From NCBI RefSeq assembly GCF_030148435.1, contig NZ_JASBTN010000024.1, forward strand, positions 37,352 through 101,351: DNA of 64,000 nucleotides, given 5' to 3'. The number at the start of each line of letters is the position of its first letter. Positions within the stretch are counted from its first letter, which is position 1. The translations under genes and the position numbers were made by a program. Below the pieces are notes generated by a model. It worked only from the letters and a program-made list of their open reading frames with translations, was not told the origin of the DNA and searched no databases. Of the stretch, positions 43,751 through 54,451 are shown in pieces. The stretch comes from Aliiroseovarius sp. (GTDB lineage: Bacteria; Pseudomonadota; Alphaproteobacteria; Rhodobacterales; Rhodobacteraceae).

Positions 43751-44937
43751 GCGAAAGCGCTCCACAGGTTGGCGGCCAGAGCAGCCAGAGCGGCGATCAG
43801 CCCCAGCCAGGGGACCACCGGATGGGCGCGGAACGGGGCCTCGGGCGCCTTGCGTTTCAGCGCAATAAGGGTCGTGTTGACCACCGCAAAAACAATCAGC
43901 AACACGGTCGAGGTCGCCTCGGCCAAGGTGGCCACCGGCAGGGCCAGAGCAGCCCCGATCAGCCCCCCCCCCAGCAACAGGGTCGCCAGAACCGGCGTGC
44001 CGAAGCGTGGATGGGCATGGTTGAACACCGCCAAGGCGGGCTCACGTCGGCCAAGGCCAAAGAGCACACGGGCCGCCATGACGATCTGCGCCAGAACCCC
44101 GTTCAACGCGGCGGCGACCGCGATTGCGGACAGGATCACCGGGCTCATCACCGTACCGGCCTGCCAGACCAGCACAAGCGGGCGTTCGGACCCGGCGAGC
44201 GCGCCAACCGGCACCGCGCGTACGGCCGCCAGGCTGACCAGTGCATAAAGAAATGTCGTGATCACAAGCGCATAGAGGATCGCGCGCGGGACGGTGCGGG
44301 TGGGGTCGCGCGCCTCTTCTGCCATGTTGACCATGTCTTCGAAACCGATGAAGGCAAAGAAGGCGAGCGCGGCGGCGGCGGTCACGCCGGGCCAGACCGG
44401 CGGCGGCAGTTCGGCCCACTCCACCAACGGGTAGGCGCTGAACCCCAGCCAGACCACGACCAGCAGCCCCACGACCTCGGCCACGGTAAAGACGGCGGCC
44501 AGGGCGAGGCTTTCCAGCACACCGATCAGAGCGACCCCGGTCAGGAACACTCCGATGCCGATCACCGCCCATTCAAACGGCACATCCGCCACGGCGGTCA
44601 GATAGCCCACCCCGCCGCGCAACACCGCCGCGGCGGAAATGGTGCCCGCCAGCACGATGGCCAGGCCCACCAGCACGGCCAGCCAGTGCAGGCCCAGGCC
44701 CTTCTCGATATAGGCCGCTTCGCCCGAGGCTTCGGGAATGCGCGCGGACAGCTCGGCATAGGAAATCGCCGAGGGTGCGGCGACCAGCCCCGCCAGCAGG
44801 AAGGCCAAGGGCGCATAGACCCCGGCCTGCGCAACCACGGCACCGACCAGAACATAAATCCCCGCCCCCACCATGACACCGACGCCATAGGTGGTCAGCA
44901 GGCCAAGGCCGAGGCGGCGTTTGAGCTGGTCAGGCAT
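43747..44937 (-). CDS. APC superfamily amino-acid permease
   Basis: 396 aa with about 12 helices. N-terminal TM1 motif GVGVMVGAGIYVLVGAVVAQAG, then PSAISYAELSARIPEASGEAAYIEKGLG, and ALAFFAFIGFEDMVNMAEEARDP typical of APC transporters. Substrate cannot be predicted. It lies between murC (81 nt upstream) and the DUF2484 pair, with translational coupling to the latter, so the transporter is embedded in the wall-synthesis operon. A role in supplying wall amino acids is speculation. Confidence 0.88.
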   Translation of the reverse strand: MPDQLKRRLGLGLLTTYGVGVMVGAGIYVLVGAVVAQAGVYAPLAFLLAGLVAAPSAISYAELSARIPEASGEAAYIEKGLGLHWLAVLVGLAIVLAGTISAAAVLRGGVGYLTAVADVPFEWAVIGIGVFLTGVALIGVLESLALAAVFTVAEVVGLLVVVWLGFSAYPLVEWAELPPPVWPGVTAAAALAFFAFIGFEDMVNMAEEARDPTRTVPRAILYALVITTFLYALVSLAAVRAVPVGALAGSERPLVLVWQAGTVMSPVILSAIAVAAALNGVLAQIVMAARVLFGLGRREPALAVFNHAHPRFGTPVLATLLLGGGLIGAALALPVATLAEATSTVLLIVFAVVNTTLIALKRKAPEAPFRAHPVVPWLGLIAALAALAANLWSAFA

Positions 44938-45018
44938 GGGCGGTCCTTTCCGTCGGTTTTCGGAAAGGCGGGGCAGGAACCTCCATGAAGGGGATATGTT
45001 TCTGCCAACCGATCACGA

Positions 45019-46416
45019 CTAGCCCAATCGCGCGGGCAGCCCGTTGGCCCAGGCCGAAATGGTTCCTGCCCCCAGACAGACCACCATGTCGCCCGGCCTG
45101 GCCTGGTCCTTGACCAGGCGCGTCAGGTCATCTTCGCTGTCGACGTTGCAGGCATGACGGTGGCCGTGGGCGATGAGGCCCGCGACAAGGTCGTCGCGGG
45201 TGGCACCTTCGATCGGGGCTTCTCCGGCGGCGAATACCTCGGCGATGCCGACCACGTCGGCCTCGTTGAAACAGGCGCAGAAGTCGTCGAAAAGCGAATG
45301 CAGCCGGGTGTAGCGGTGCGGCTGGTGCACGGCGATCACGCGGCCCTCGCAGGCCTGGCGCGCAGCCTTCAGCACGGCGGCGATTTCCACCGGGTGATGG
45401 GCGTAGTCGTCAATGATTGTGACGCCACCCGCCTCGCCCACCTTGGTGAAGCGGCGGTTGACGCCGCCGAAGTCGGCAAGGGCCTGGCGAATTTCCTCGC
45501 GCTTAAGCCCCAGGTGACGCGACACCGCCACGGCGGCCAGCGCGTTGGAGACATTGTGGTCGCCCGGCATCGGCAGGGTGCAGCCTTCGATCACGGTGCC
45601 ATCCTGGTGCAGCTCGATGTCGAAATGGGCCACGCCGCCCTTGTAGGTCAGGTTCACCGCGCGCACGTCGGCCTGGGCATTGAAGCCAAAGGTGATGACG
45701 CGGCGGTCGGTGATCTTGCCGACCAGGTTCTGCACTTCCGGGTGGTCGGTGCAGCAGATCGCGACGCCGTAGAAGGGGATATTGGACACGAACTCAAGGA
45801 AGCCCTTCTTGAGCGTCTCGAAATCGCCCCAGTGCTCCATATGCTCGGGGTCGATATTGGTGACAATGGCAATGGTGGCGGGCAGCCGGTTGAAGGTGCC
45901 GTCGCTCTCGTCGGCCTCGACCACCATCCATTCCCCCTGCCCCATGCGCGCATTGGAGCCATAGGCGTGAATGATGCCGCCGTTGATCACGGTCGGGTCG
46001 ATCCCACCCTTTTCCAAAAGCTCGGCCACCATGGTGGTGGTCGTCGTCTTGCCATGCGTCCCGGCGATGGCGACGTTGGATTTCAGGCGCATGAGTTCGG
46101 CCAGCATCTCGGCCCGGCGCACCACGGGAAGGCCGCGCGCGCGGGCGGCATCCAGTTCCGGGTTGCCCGGTTTGATCGCCGAGGAGATCACCACCACCTC
46201 GGCGTCCTCCAGATTGTCCGCCGCCTGGCCGATGAAGACCCTGGCCCCCAGCCTTTCCAGCCGCTTGGTGATCTTCGAGCTTTTCAGGTCTGACCCCTGC
46301 ACCTTGTAGCCGTGGTTCAAAAGCACCTCGGCGATGCCCGACATGCCGATGCCCCCGATGCCGGTGAAGTGGATGTTGCCCATTTCGGTGGGCAGCTTGG
46401 TGGCGGCGGCGTTCAT
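45019..46416 (-). CDS. murC: UDP-N-acetylmuramate--L-alanine ligase
   Basis: 465 aa. Mur ligase: N-terminal [30 protein letters not shown]-binding [44 protein letters not shown] and [24 protein letters not shown] C-terminal motif are all present. It adds the first amino acid of the peptidoglycan stem. The ATG directly abuts the murG stop (no gap). Confidence 0.97.
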   Translation of the reverse strand: MNAAATKLPTEMGNIHFTGIGGIGMSGIAEVLLNHGYKVQGSDLKSSKITKRLERLGARVFIGQAADNLEDAEVVVISSAIKPGNPELDAARARGLPVVRRAEMLAELMRLKSNVAIAGTHGKTTTTTMVAELLEKGGIDPTVINGGIIHAYGSNARMGQGEWMVVEADESDGTFNRLPATIAIVTNIDPEHMEHWGDFETLKKGFLEFVSNIPFYGVAICCTDHPEVQNLVGKITDRRVITFGFNAQADVRAVNLTYKGGVAHFDIELHQDGTVIEGCTLPMPGDHNVSNALAAVAVSRHLGLKREEIRQALADFGGVNRRFTKVGEAGGVTIIDDYAHHPVEIAAVLKAARQACEGRVIAVHQPHRYTRLHSLFDDFCACFNEADVVGIAEVFAAGEAPIEGATRDDLVAGLIAHGHRHACNVDSEDDLTRLVKDQARPGDMVVCLGAGTISAWANGLPARLG

Positions 46417-47523
46417 CTACTCGTCTACTCCTGTCAGGTCATGCACCATGTCCGCAAGGCGCTGAGTGGCGTCGGGGATGCCCTGTGCCAGCGCGGCGGC
46501 GGCCATCAGTCTCGCCCCTTGCGGATTGTCCAATACCGCAGCGATTTGCGCCGAAAGCGTGGGAACGTCAAGCTGGCTTTCCGGGATCAGGATCGCCGCC
46601 TGTGCGTCGACCAGCCCACGCGCATTCGCAGTCTGGTGATCCTCGGTCGCATGCGGGTACGGGATCAGGATCGAGGGACGGCCAATCACGCTGATATCCG
46701 CCACCGATCCGGCACCTGCGCGCGAGATCACGAGCTGTGCCTCGGACAGGCGGGCGGGCACGTCCGAGAAGAAGGGCTGCACGTCGGCCCGGATGCCGTG
46801 GGTGTCATAGAATTCCCTGACCCGTTCACCGTCCTCGTCGCGCGCCTGATGGCTGACCGAGACATGGCGCAGGAGGCGTTCGGGCAGGTCCGCGATGGCG
46901 GCGGGCACAGTGTCCGACAGCGCCCGTGCACCCTGGCTGCCGCCGATCACCAGGATCGACATCGGGTAGTCCCCGGGCGTGATATAACCCGCCCCGGCCC
47001 GGTCCAGTACAGCGCCGCGCACCGGGTTGCCGGTGTGCACGGCCTCGATACATTCGGGCACCGTGGTGGGCCAGGTGCCGCAGGCAAGCCTGTGCACACG
47101 TTTGGCAAAGAGCCTGTTCACCCGACCCAGCACACCGTTCTGTTCGTGGATCATGCGCGGCAGGCGCAAAAGGGTCGCCGCCCCCAGCGCCGGAATGGAG
47201 GGATATCCGCCAAACCCCACCACGCAGGCAGGCCGGTCGCGGCGCATGCGCGCGGTCATCGACAGCACGCCGCCCAATACCCTGAAAGGCACGGCAAGCT
47301 TTGCCAGCACCCCGCCCCGGGCAAAAGTGGCCGACGAGACCTGCTCGATCTCGACCGCATGGGAGAAACCACCGGTGTAGCGCGCCCCGCGCGCGTCGGT
47401 CGACAGCTTTACCCGCCAGCCCTCGCGCAGCATGACCTCGGCCAGAGCCTGGGCCGGAAACATATGGCCGCCGGTTCCCCCGGCGGCGATGACAAGAAGC
47501 GGCGGTTTTCGGGGGGTGCTCAT
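46417..47523 (-). CDS. murG: UDP-N-acetylglucosamine--undecaprenyl-PP-MurNAc-pentapeptide transferase
   Basis: 368 aa, GT28. N-terminal [56 protein letters not shown]; and [36 protein letters not shown] (UDP-GlcNAc binding). Completes lipid II at the inner face of the membrane. The ATG at 47523 overlaps the ftsW stop (ATGA); the frame continues upstream only as a shadow of ftsW. Confidence 0.97.
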   Translation of the reverse strand: MSTPRKPPLLVIAAGGTGGHMFPAQALAEVMLREGWRVKLSTDARGARYTGGFSHAVEIEQVSSATFARGGVLAKLAVPFRVLGGVLSMTARMRRDRPACVVGFGGYPSIPALGAATLLRLPRMIHEQNGVLGRVNRLFAKRVHRLACGTWPTTVPECIEAVHTGNPVRGAVLDRAGAGYITPGDYPMSILVIGGSQGARALSDTVPAAIADLPERLLRHVSVSHQARDEDGERVREFYDTHGIRADVQPFFSDVPARLSEAQLVISRAGAGSVADISVIGRPSILIPYPHATEDHQTANARGLVDAQAAILIPESQLDVPTLSAQIAAVLDNPQGARLMAAAALAQGIPDATQRLADMVHDLTGVDE

Positions 47524-48689
47524 CGAAGCCCTCGTTGCAACAGTATGTCGCCGATTTTCCCCTGCGGACGGGTGCGGGTAAAGGCCAGAAGCATTCCCAG
47601 GGCCACGCCCCCCGCGATGAGCGACGATCCGCCATAGGAGACGAAGGGAAGCGTCATGCCCTTGGCGGGCAGAAGCCGAACCGCGACCCCCATGTTGATC
47701 AGGGCCTGCACACCGAACATGGCAGCCAGGCCGGTGCCGGCCAGACGGATGAACATGTCGCGCTCCTGGATGAGCCGCAGGAAGCTGCGCACCACGATGG
47801 TGGCATAAAGCGCGATGATCACCAGTACCAGGATCAGCCCGTATTCCTCGGCCGCAACCGAGATGATGAAATCCGTGTGCGCGTCCGGCAGGGACCATTT
47901 CACATGACCCTCCCCCACGCCCACGCCGAAATACCCGCCCTCGCGAATGGCATTGGTGGCATAGCCAAGCTGGGTGGTCGGTTCAACTTCGGGGTTCAGG
48001 AAGCCGTCGATGCGGCGGGCGAAGTGCTCGGAGTTGTTATAGGCGAAAACGCCCAAAAGGACGACGGCACCGGCCATGCTAATAAGCAGGATGAAGGGCG
48101 CGCCGGCCAGAAAATACATGACTCCCCAGCCGAACAGGATCAGCGCGGATTGACCGAAGTCGGGCTGCATCGCCAGGAAAACCACCACGATGACAGTTAT
48201 CGCCAGCGACAGGCTCTTGCCCGGCGGTCCGTTGATTTCATTGCTGGCCGCCAACAGCCAGGCACAGACGATGACGAAACCCGGCTTCAGGAATTCAGAC
48301 GGCTGCAAGCTGGCAAAGCCCAGCGAATACCAGCGTACGGCGCCCTTGCCGAAATCTGTGCCCAGCACGGGCAGGAACGCAAGCGCGATGAAGGCGCCGA
48401 TAAAGCCCAGAACGCCCAGGCGGCGCACCAGTTTCGGCGGCAGCATGGTGGTGACGAACAGTGTCACCAGCGCCGCGCCACCGAAGATCATCTGCCGCTG
48501 GACATAGTGAAACGGGTCCAGCCCGTTGCGCTCGGCCAGCGGCGGCGAGGCCGCGAGCCCCAGGAGCAGCCCGATCCCGAACAGGATCAGCACGCAGGAG
48601 ATCGACCACTTGTCGACCGTCCGCCACCAACGGGGAAGAATGGGCTCGCCTACTGCCTGCGGGAGCGCACCGTAAACCATCTCGGTCAT
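47520..48689 (-). CDS. ftsW: Peptidoglycan glycosyltransferase / divisome protein FtsW
   Basis: 389 aa, SEDS family, ten predicted helices. Conserved [20 protein letters not shown] and [10 protein letters not shown]; the C-terminal [22 protein letters not shown] is the SEDS signature. Polymerises septal glycan strands from lipid II with FtsI. It starts the visible run ftsW-murG-murC; 157 nt lie between it and the EamA gene, and murD/mraY are not in the window. Confidence 0.97.
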   Translation of the reverse strand: MTEMVYGALPQAVGEPILPRWWRTVDKWSISCVLILFGIGLLLGLAASPPLAERNGLDPFHYVQRQMIFGGAALVTLFVTTMLPPKLVRRLGVLGFIGAFIALAFLPVLGTDFGKGAVRWYSLGFASLQPSEFLKPGFVIVCAWLLAASNEINGPPGKSLSLAITVIVVVFLAMQPDFGQSALILFGWGVMYFLAGAPFILLISMAGAVVLLGVFAYNNSEHFARRIDGFLNPEVEPTTQLGYATNAIREGGYFGVGVGEGHVKWSLPDAHTDFIISVAAEEYGLILVLVIIALYATIVVRSFLRLIQERDMFIRLAGTGLAAMFGVQALINMGVAVRLLPAKGMTLPFVSYGGSSLIAGGVALGMLLAFTRTRPQGKIGDILLQRGLR

Positions 48690-48846
48690 GAGAATACCGC
48701 CTGAAACTGCCTCATAAATTCGCCCGGTTGTCCGGGTCTCGGGGTGATTCTATCGCGGATCGGGGGTTCTGACCAGTGAATTTGTGGACGGCAAGCGCAC
48801 GGCATCACGCCGGGGCCCACAGGCAACCCTGCCCGGGCGTGTTGCC

Positions 48847-49773
48847 TCACTGCCCACCCGGGGTCATTGCCTGGCGCCCCTTGCTGCGCTCCAGCCCCAG
48901 TTGGCGTTCGCGCCAGATGATCAGGATACCGGCCGCGATCACCAGGGTCGCACCCGCCAGCATCGGCAGGGTCGGCACCTCGGCAAAGATGAAATAGCCG
49001 ATCGCCAGCGACAACAGGATCGAAGCATAGTCGAACGGCGCGATCACCGAGGCATCCGCATGGCGAAAGGCGGTGGTCAGCAGCCCCTGCGCCACGCCGC
49101 CGATCACGCCCGCCAGCACCAGAAACACCATCTCCGCCGGGCTGGGCCAGGCCCACCCGAAGGGAATGGTAAGCGCCGACAGGCAGGTCGCCGTCAGCGA
49201 GAAATAGAAGACGATGGTGGCCGGATGTTCGACCCCGACCAGCTTGCGCACGAAAATCTTGGCCAGTGCGGCAAAGGTCGCCGCCATCAGCGCCAGCACC
49301 GCGCCGAGCGCCTGCACGGTGCTCAAGTCACCCTCGGAAAAAGCGGTTAGGCGCGGGGACAGGATGATCAGCACCCCGACCAGCCCAAGCCCCACGGCGG
49401 TCAGACGAAAGGCGCGCACCTGTTCGCCCAGGAACATCGCGGCGAAGATCACCGTCAGGATCGGGGCGGCAAAGAAGATCGCCGTCACCTCGGGCAGGGG
49501 CAGCAGCCCCAGGGCCGAGAAATTCAGCCCCATCGCGGTTGTGCCCAACAGCCCGCGCCACAGATGCCCCAGCGGGTTCGCCGTGCGCAGCCCCCGGCGC
49601 AGGTTGCCATCCCAACGCAGCCAGATCAGTATGACCGGGATCGCGAACAGGGACCGAAAGAACACCGCCTGCCCGGGCGGCACACCATCCGAGGCCGCCT
49701 TGATCAGTGCCGCCATCGAAACGAACCCCGCCACCGAGGCCAGCTTCAACAGGATTGCACGAGAGGTGTTCAT
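48847..49773 (-). CDS. EamA/DMT family transporter
   Basis: 308 aa with ten helices in two EamA repeats. First repeat: ASVAGFVSMAALIKAASDGVP, FFRSLFAIPVILIWL, LGTTAMGLNFSALGLLPLPEVTAIFFAAPILTVIFAAMFLGE; second repeat ends LDYASILLSLAIGYFIFAEVPTLPM-like. Drug/metabolite exporter superfamily; substrate unknown. Start choice between 49773 (MNTSRAIL) and an ATG at 49797 is unsettled as neither has a clear ribosome site. It lies upstream of ftsW but is separated by 157 nt. Confidence 0.87.
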   Translation of the reverse strand: MNTSRAILLKLASVAGFVSMAALIKAASDGVPPGQAVFFRSLFAIPVILIWLRWDGNLRRGLRTANPLGHLWRGLLGTTAMGLNFSALGLLPLPEVTAIFFAAPILTVIFAAMFLGEQVRAFRLTAVGLGLVGVLIILSPRLTAFSEGDLSTVQALGAVLALMAATFAALAKIFVRKLVGVEHPATIVFYFSLTATCLSALTIPFGWAWPSPAEMVFLVLAGVIGGVAQGLLTTAFRHADASVIAPFDYASILLSLAIGYFIFAEVPTLPMLAGATLVIAAGILIIWRERQLGLERSKGRQAMTPGGQ

Positions 49774-49865
49774 CGGCACATGGGTAACGCTTAACATGTG
49801 AATTGCAAGAGGCGCGGCGCAAAGACGGGCTTGGCCCGCGCCGCCCACCGCGCTAAGCCCGTCCC

Positions 49866-50525
49866 ATGACCCGTCTGATCCAGTTCAACAAACCATTCGG
49901 CGTGCTGCCGCAGTTCACCGACCGCAAAAGCCCGACTGAACGGCCCACCCTGTCGCTCTATATCGATCTGCCCGGAGTCTACCCGGCGGGCCGGTTGGAT
50001 CGCGACAGCGAGGGGTTGATGCTGCTCACGGATGATGGCGGGTTGCAGGCGAAAATCTCACACCCGAAGAACAAGATGGAAAAGACATACTGGGTGCAGG
50101 TCGAAGGCGACCCGACCGGGCGCGATCTGGAACCGCTGCGCAAGGGGCTGCAGCTCAATGACGGGCCGACCCGACCCGCCCAGGCGCGGCTGATCGAGGC
50201 GCCGAAGCTCTGGGAACGCGACCCGCCGGTGCGGTTTCGCAAATCCATCCCCGACCGCTGGCTGGAGATCGTCATCTCCGAAGGCCGCAACCGGCAGGTC
50301 CGGCGCATGACGGCGGCGATCGGCCTGCCGACCCTGCGTCTGGTGCGGGTGGGGATCGGGCCGTGGCGGCTGGGCAACCTGCACCCGGGCGAATGGCAAG
50401 ATGCGCCGATGCACCGGGTGCCGCCGGTCGGTGTCACCCCGAAGGTTCGCCCGGAGCGTGCCCCCGGCGAGCGTCCCCGGCGACCGCGCAAACCGCGAAA
50501 GGGCAAGGGGCCGAAACCCGACTGA
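49866..50525 (+). CDS. rluE: 23S rRNA pseudouridine2457 synthase-like (RsuA/RluE family)
   Basis: 219 aa. Opens TRLIQFNKPFGVLPQFTDRK as in RluE; the catalytic aspartate is in GRLDRDSEGLMLLTDDG, and SEGRNRQVRRMTAAIGLPTLRLVRVGIG is the C-terminal RNA-binding motif. A basic tail (RPRRPRKPRKGKGPK) follows. Isomerises a uridine of 23S rRNA; assignment to RluE over RluB/F rests on the N-terminal sequence and lack of an S4 domain. It converges on pntB across a strong terminator. Confidence 0.9.
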   Translation: MTRLIQFNKPFGVLPQFTDRKSPTERPTLSLYIDLPGVYPAGRLDRDSEGLMLLTDDGGLQAKISHPKNKMEKTYWVQVEGDPTGRDLEPLRKGLQLNDGPTRPAQARLIEAPKLWERDPPVRFRKSIPDRWLEIVISEGRNRQVRRMTAAIGLPTLRLVRVGIGPWRLGNLHPGEWQDAPMHRVPPVGVTPKVRPERAPGERPRRPRKPRKGKGPKPD

Positions 50526-50535
50526 CCAGCAAAGA

Positions 50536-50563
50536 AAAAGGGCGCCCGGTTGGGCGCCCTTTT
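50536..50563. terminator. Bidirectional intrinsic terminator between rluE and pntB
   Basis: GGGCGCCC (50540-50547) and GGGCGCCC (50552-50559) form a GC-rich stem with a GGTT loop. Flanking AAAA (50536-50539) and TTTT (50560-50563) allow termination in both directions. It lies between the stops of rluE (50525) and pntB (50584). Confidence 0.85.
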
Positions 50564-50583
50564 CAATTTCTGAAGATCGGCTC

Positions 50584-52041
50584 TTAGTCGATCATCGTCA
50601 GCAGTGTATCCAGCGACTGTTTTGCGTCGCCGTAGAACATGCGTGTGTTCTCCTTGAAGAACAGCGGGTTCTCGATGCCCGAGTAGCCGGCGCCCTGGCC
50701 GCGTTTCGACACGAAGACCTGTTTCGCCTTCCAGCATTCCAGCACCGGCATGCCGGCGATGGGGCTGTTCGGGTCGTCCTGGGCGGCCGGGTTCACGATG
50801 TCGTTCGAGCCGATGACGATGGCAACGTCGGTCGACGGGAAGTCCTCGTTGATCTCGTCCATCTCCATCACGATGTCGTAAGGCACCTTGGCTTCGGCCA
50901 GGAGCACGTTCATGTGCCCGGGCAGACGGCCCGCCACCGGGTGGATGGCAAAGCGCACGGTCTTGCCCTTGGCGCGCAGGCGGCGGGTCAGTTCGGCCAC
51001 GTTCTGCTGCGCCTGGGCCACCGCCATGCCGTAGCCGGGGATGATGATCACGCTGTCGGCATCCTCGAGCGTGGCGGCCACGCCCTCGGCATCGATGGCG
51101 ATCTGTTCGCCCTCGATCTCCATCGCCGGGCCCGTGGTGCCGCCGAAGCCGCCCAGGATAACCGAGATGAAGGACCGGTTCATCGCCTTGCACATGATGT
51201 AGGACAGGATCGCACCCGACGAGCCCACCAGCGCGCCGACCACGATCAACAGGTCATTGCCCAGCGAGAAGCCGATCGCCGCCGCCGCCCAGCCCGAGTA
51301 GCTGTTCAGCATCGACACGACCACCGGCATGTCGGCCCCGCCGATGCCCATGATCAGGTGATAGCCGATGAACAGCGCCATCACGGTCAGGATCAGAAGC
51401 GGGAACATGGCGCCCGAGTTCAGGTACCAGATCAGCGCCACCAGCGACAGGCCGGCAGCGCCTGCGTTCAGCACGTGACCACCGGGCAGCTTGGTCGCCG
51501 CAGACGTCACCTTGCCCGACAGTTTGCCATAGGCAATCACCGAGCCGGTAAAGGTCACGGCCCCGATCCAAGCGCCCAGCGACAACTCGACCCGCAGGAT
51601 ATTCGCTTCTACCGCCTCTTTCTTGGCCAGAAGCGCAGCAAAGCCTTCAAGACCTTGTCTCAGTTCCTTGGGTAGGGGCAGCGTACCGTCGGGACTCATG
51701 GCTAGAACATTGCCTAGTTCGAAATGCGCATTGAAGCCGACGAAGACCGCCGCCAGACCGACCAGGGCGTGCATGCCCGCGACCAGTTCCGGCATCTGGG
51801 TCATCTCGACCCGCGAGGCCAGTTGATAGCCGATGACGCCGCCCGCCGCGATCAGCGGGATCGACAGCCACCACAGGCCGGCACCGGGGCCGATCAGCGT
51901 GGCGGCCACCGCCAGCGCCATGCCGGTGATGCCGTACCACACGGCGCGTTTGGCGCTTTCCTGGCCCGACAGGCCACCCAGCGACAGGATGAACAGAACA
52001 GCTGCAACCACATAGGCTGCCGTCGTGAAACCGAATTCCAT
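50584..52041 (-). CDS. pntB: NAD(P) transhydrogenase beta subunit
   Basis: 485 aa. Membrane domain of eight or nine helices, then an NADP(H)-binding Rossmann domain with [30 protein letters not shown] and [21 protein letters not shown], plus [25 protein letters not shown]. Couples proton re-entry to hydride transfer from NADH to NADP+. The start ATG at 52041 gives [11 protein letters not shown] and has AGGGGG upstream. It follows pntA by 13 nt on the same strand. Confidence 0.97.
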   Translation of the reverse strand: MEFGFTTAAYVVAAVLFILSLGGLSGQESAKRAVWYGITGMALAVAATLIGPGAGLWWLSIPLIAAGGVIGYQLASRVEMTQMPELVAGMHALVGLAAVFVGFNAHFELGNVLAMSPDGTLPLPKELRQGLEGFAALLAKKEAVEANILRVELSLGAWIGAVTFTGSVIAYGKLSGKVTSAATKLPGGHVLNAGAAGLSLVALIWYLNSGAMFPLLILTVMALFIGYHLIMGIGGADMPVVVSMLNSYSGWAAAAIGFSLGNDLLIVVGALVGSSGAILSYIMCKAMNRSFISVILGGFGGTTGPAMEIEGEQIAIDAEGVAATLEDADSVIIIPGYGMAVAQAQQNVAELTRRLRAKGKTVRFAIHPVAGRLPGHMNVLLAEAKVPYDIVMEMDEINEDFPSTDVAIVIGSNDIVNPAAQDDPNSPIAGMPVLECWKAKQVFVSKRGQGAGYSGIENPLFFKENTRMFYGDAKQSLDTLLTMID

Positions 52042-52054
52042 TGCAGGGGCCCCC

Positions 52055-53629
52055 TTACGACTTCTGGAACATGGCGAGCATGCGCCGGGTGACAAGGAAA
52101 CCGCCGAAGATGTTGATCCCGGCGAAGAACACCGAAATCGCGGCCAGCAGGATCACCAGGAAACTGCCCGAGCCGATCTGGAGCACGGCGCCCAGAATGA
52201 TGATCGACGAAATGGCATTGGTGACAGCCATCAGCGGAGTATGCAGCGAATGCGAGACATTCCAGATCACCTGGAAGCCGACAAAGACCGCCAGCACGAA
52301 GACGATGAAATGCTGCATGAAACTGGCGGGCGCCACCAGGCCCACGCCCAGCAGCAGCACCGCGCCGACACCCAGCAGAGTGACCTGGCTCCTGGTCTGC
52401 GCCTTGAACTCGGCAACCTCCTGCGCGCGTTTCTCCTCCGCGGTCAGCTCTTTCGGAGCTTCCTTCTGCGGCTGCGCGGCAATGGCCTGGATCTTCGGCG
52501 GCGGCGGCGGGAAGGTGATCTCGCCCTGGTAGGTCACGGTCGCGCCACGGATCACGTCGTCTTCCATGTCATGGTTGACCTGGCCGTCCTTCTCGGGCGT
52601 CAGATCGGTCATCATGTGACGGATGTTGTTGGCGTAAAGGCTGGACGACTGGGCGGCCATGCGCGACGGGAAGTCGGTATAGCCGACGATGGTCACGCCG
52701 TTCTTGGTGACGACCTTCTCGTCCTTCACGGTGCCCTCGACATTGCCGCCACGTTCGGCGGCGAGGTCGATAATGACCGAGCCGGGCTTCATCGCCGCGA
52801 CCATGTCCTCGGTCCACAGCTTGGGGGCCGGGCGGTTCGGGATCAGCGCGGTGGTGATGACGATGTCCACCTCGGGGGCCAGTTCGCGGAACTTGGCCAG
52901 CTGCGCGTTGCGGAATTCCTCCGACTGAACAGAGGCATAGCCGCCGGTGGCCGCGCCGTCCTGCTGCTCTTCCTCGAAGTCGAGATAGACGAATTCGGCG
53001 CCCATGCTTTCGACCTGTTCGGCCACTTCCGGACGCACGTCGAAGGCCAGCGTGATGGCCCCCAGCGAGGTCGAGGTGCCGATCGCGGCCAGACCGGCGA
53101 CACCGGCGCCGACCACCAGAACCTTGGCGGGCGGCACCTTGCCGGCGGCCGTCACCTGGCCGGTGAAGAACCGGCCGAAGTTGTTGCCCGCCTCGATCAC
53201 CGCGCGGTAGCCCGCGATATTGGCCATCGAGCTCAGCGCGTCCATCTTCTGGGCCCGCGAGATACGCGGCACCATTTCCATGGCGATCACGTTGGCGCCC
53301 GAAGCCTTGGCCTTTTCCATGCCCGCGTCATTGCCGCCCGGGTTGAAGAAGCTGATCAGGGTCTGGCCCTTGCGCAGACGCTTCATCTCCGTGTCATTGG
53401 GCTCGCGCACCTTGGCGACAATGTCGGCCGCCTTCCACAGCGCGGCGGCGGTCTTGACCACCTCGACACCGGCCTCCTTGTAAAGCGCATCCGAAAAGCC
53501 GGCGTTTTCGCCCGCCTTGGTCTCGATCACGCAATCATAGCCAAGCTTCTGAAGCAACCCGGCAGAATCCGGCGTCATCGCGACACGGTTCTCGCCCTCG
53601 AAAACTTCCTTGGGTACACCGATCTTCAC
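52055..53629 (-). CDS. pntA: NAD(P) transhydrogenase alpha subunit
   Basis: 524 aa. N-terminal NAD-binding domain ([63 protein letters not shown]), an acidic linker, then C-terminal helices ([40 protein letters not shown]). Both the soluble and membrane parts are in one chain. GTG start at 53629 with GGGAGA ahead. Forms the proton-translocating transhydrogenase with PntB. Confidence 0.97.
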   Translation of the reverse strand: MKIGVPKEVFEGENRVAMTPDSAGLLQKLGYDCVIETKAGENAGFSDALYKEAGVEVVKTAAALWKAADIVAKVREPNDTEMKRLRKGQTLISFFNPGGNDAGMEKAKASGANVIAMEMVPRISRAQKMDALSSMANIAGYRAVIEAGNNFGRFFTGQVTAAGKVPPAKVLVVGAGVAGLAAIGTSTSLGAITLAFDVRPEVAEQVESMGAEFVYLDFEEEQQDGAATGGYASVQSEEFRNAQLAKFRELAPEVDIVITTALIPNRPAPKLWTEDMVAAMKPGSVIIDLAAERGGNVEGTVKDEKVVTKNGVTIVGYTDFPSRMAAQSSSLYANNIRHMMTDLTPEKDGQVNHDMEDDVIRGATVTYQGEITFPPPPPKIQAIAAQPQKEAPKELTAEEKRAQEVAEFKAQTRSQVTLLGVGAVLLLGVGLVAPASFMQHFIVFVLAVFVGFQVIWNVSHSLHTPLMAVTNAISSIIILGAVLQIGSGSFLVILLAAISVFFAGINIFGGFLVTRRMLAMFQKS

Positions 53630-53808
53630 GTGTTTCTCCCTCTTTCCCGTTCAGCACGACCGGGGCGGGGAATCCCCTCCCTGATCATGGGTTCAAGTTT
53701 CCTATACGCGACGCGCGGTGTATTGCCACCCTATCACGCAACCTTGCGACCTTTTTTCGCGTATTTTCGACATTCCCTTGCCCGGTCCGAACATTTTGTT
53801 GCGCTCCG

Positions 53809-54267
53809 TCACAGCCAGCGCCGCACCTGGGCGGCCCATTCGATGAACTCGTCCCCGAAGGCGGCCAGCAAACCCGCCTCTTCGCCCAGAATGAAGCGTC
53901 GCGTGATGAGCGCTGCAAAGGCGGGCACCAGCGGCAGGGCGGCCAGCACATCCCAGCGCAGGATCAGCCCGGCCAGTATCATTGCATCGCCCAGATAGAT
54001 CGGGTTGCGCGTCAGCCGGTAGATGCCGCGTTTCAGAAAGGCGCTTGGCACCTGGCGCGGGATGAATGTGGTCTTTGCCCTCAGGAACTCCCACAGCGCC
54101 AAGCCCATCGCACCGAGGCCGAGTGCGATCAGCCCGTCGCCCAGCACCCGGCTCCAGCTCCAGCCGAAGCCCAGGCCGGGGACGAGCGCATCCAGACCCC
54201 AGGCCGCCCCCACGCTCAGCGCAAGCCAGCCCGGCGGAATGTCGATCCAGCGAAAGAATGTCCCCAT
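53809..54267 (-). CDS. Isoprenylcysteine methyltransferase-like / PEMT-type membrane protein
   Basis: 152 aa with three or four helices. The ICMT/phospholipid-methyltransferase signature is LKRGIYRLTRNPIYLGDAMILAGLILR, with the SAM-contacting RNP(I/M)Y motif, then RFILGEEAGLLAAFGDEFIEW near the end. Bacterial members methylate unknown substrates; no specific reaction can be assigned. The ATG at 54267 starts MGTFFRWIDIPPG. Divergent from kynU. Confidence 0.8.
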   Translation of the reverse strand: MGTFFRWIDIPPGWLALSVGAAWGLDALVPGLGFGWSWSRVLGDGLIALGLGAMGLALWEFLRAKTTFIPRQVPSAFLKRGIYRLTRNPIYLGDAMILAGLILRWDVLAALPLVPAFAALITRRFILGEEAGLLAAFGDEFIEWAAQVRRWL

Positions 54268-54451
54268 CACGTTTTGGCCCCTTTGCGATTGCAGCATCAT
54301 TGCAATTGACGGGCTGAAAGCAAGCCCTTTGTACCGCCCCACCCCTTGCACCTGCGCGTCTGGCGGCTACCGTGGCGGGCGAAGCGGAGACGCAGGGTAT
54401 TGCGCGCCATCCGCCCCGCACACGGGACCCGCACACAGGAAAGGAACCCGC

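Noticed and set aside
43384..44988. 534-codon plus-strand frame opposite the permease and DUF2484 genes
   Set aside because: Antisense to three well-supported membrane-protein genes; its translation is low-complexity Arg/Gln/Gly.
52025..53998. 657-codon plus-strand frame opposite pntA
   Set aside because: Antisense shadow; the minus strand contains the full conserved PntA, and the plus frame is rich in His/Arg/Gly repeats.
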